DNA of 64,000 nt from Warburgia ugandensis (Eukaryota > Streptophyta > Magnoliopsida > Canellales > Canellaceae), in assembly GCA_035236585.1 (NCBI GenBank), contig CP141130.1, positions 74,285,944-74,349,943 of the forward strand. The letters are read 5' to 3'. Numbering within the stretch: position 1 is the stretch's first letter; every line of letters begins with the position of its first letter. The position numbers and the translations under genes are program-made. Shown here one piece after another: positions 63,269 to 64,000 of this stretch. The notes under the pieces are model-generated. The model searched no databases, had not been told where the DNA came from, and was given only the letters and a program-made list of their open reading frames with translations.

Positions 63269-64000
63269 TGTAATAACCCCAGATTTTTGTAAATTATTGA
63301 GAAAAATTAATAGAGTTTGAATTTTTAGAAATTTAGGACTGGAATATTAGGTTATTGAAAATTCTCTTTTTATAGAGATCATATCATGAATTAAAATATG
63401 GAAATTATGGATGTACTTGGAAAACTGATCGAAACGACATTAAGTATGTTCAATTCTGAGTTAAAATGAAAAATCCACAATATTCTCCATTTTAGGGTAA
63501 AATAGTAATTTTACCCATGCTCAAGAAATAAGACCTCAATATTCATAATGTACTCAGAAATATAATTCCAATGCCACTAAATACACTCGATTTTGAGTTC
63601 GGACAAATAATGCCTATTTTTCTCCAATTTTGGAATTAAAAGGGCAAAAAGGTCTTTTTACATGAAAGTGGGGCCCACAAAGTGGGCCAATGTTCTAGAA
63701 GCAAGAATAATTGCTCAATGCATTATCAGCTGGTAGTGGAGAGTTGGATAGGATGTGTAGTGGAGAATGGGGTGGGAGTGGAGAATCATTCCCAATTAAA
63801 TATTCTAAAGTAATTATCAAAAGAAATAATAAAAAAATACCAATTTGGCTATAAATCTGTCCCAAAATTTTCCAAAAATTTTTAAAAACCTTTCCCACAA
63901 AATTCTCAAATCTCCCTTAGAGTTTTAGTTCCAAATTCCCCTTCATTCTTCCCTAATCTCTCTTTTCCCTATTTCTCTCTCCTCTCTCTAATTGGAACAA
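63269..64000 (+). mobile_element. Start of a further LTR, cut by the window edge
   Basis: TGTAATAACCCCAGATTTTT at 63269 resembles the other LTR starts (37107, 61433). It is followed by AAAAGGGCAAAAAGGTC, GGGGCCCACAAAG and a CT-rich end, the layout of an LTR promoter region. The remainder lies beyond the window. Confidence 0.5.

Overview
This is nuclear DNA of a flowering plant. It has introns with canonical GT/AG borders, plant-type LTR retrotransposons (Athila-like Ty3/gypsy with an Asp-tRNA primer site, Ty1/copia pieces, long solo LTRs), many tRNA-derived SINEs of the Au family, and AT-rich spacers. The species cannot be fixed from sequence alone; a woody, possibly early-diverging angiosperm would fit, but that is a guess. 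No prokaryotic feature, CRISPR array, rRNA or tRNA gene was found. LAYOUT. 1-5.1 kb is eroded repeat DNA with a 378-bp tandem duplication. 5.17-8.09 kb holds a complete three-exon minus-strand gene for a DOMON/cytochrome b561 plasma-membrane redox protein (404 aa). 8.1-14.3 kb is gene-poor: SINEs, a MITE-like inverted repeat, a larger foldback and a copia-type solo LTR. From about 14.3 kb to 60.6 kb the window is a three-unit, same-orientation array of one aldo-keto reductase (AKR) gene. Unit 1 (about 14.32-36.05 kb) is a decayed pseudogene, split by a young 10.2-kb Athila-like element (15862-26054) and by older copia, LTR and MITE debris. Units 2 and 3 (43.35-52.63 kb and 52.63-60.61 kb) each hold a complete seven-exon AKR gene on the minus strand (43621-49818 and 52902-59984), each predicting 345 aa with the D-Y-K-H catalytic tetrad. 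A 7.3-kb LTR insertion (36055-43346), itself carrying another LTR in the opposite direction, separates units 1 and 2. The tail (60.6-64 kb) is LTR DNA with a short tandem repeat. HOW IT FITS TOGETHER. The three AKR units act as built-in controls for one another: comparing paralogues gives empty sites, target-site duplications and the relative order of many insertions. The two intact AKRs differ at about 30 of 345 residues and also in their promoters: copy A has a SINE about 200 bp upstream of its ATG, while copy B has a CACGTG G-box at the matching position. I saw no convincing unknown biological system. The notable content is the AKR array with its layered insertions and the regulatory divergence between the two live copies. 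All comparisons were made by eye.
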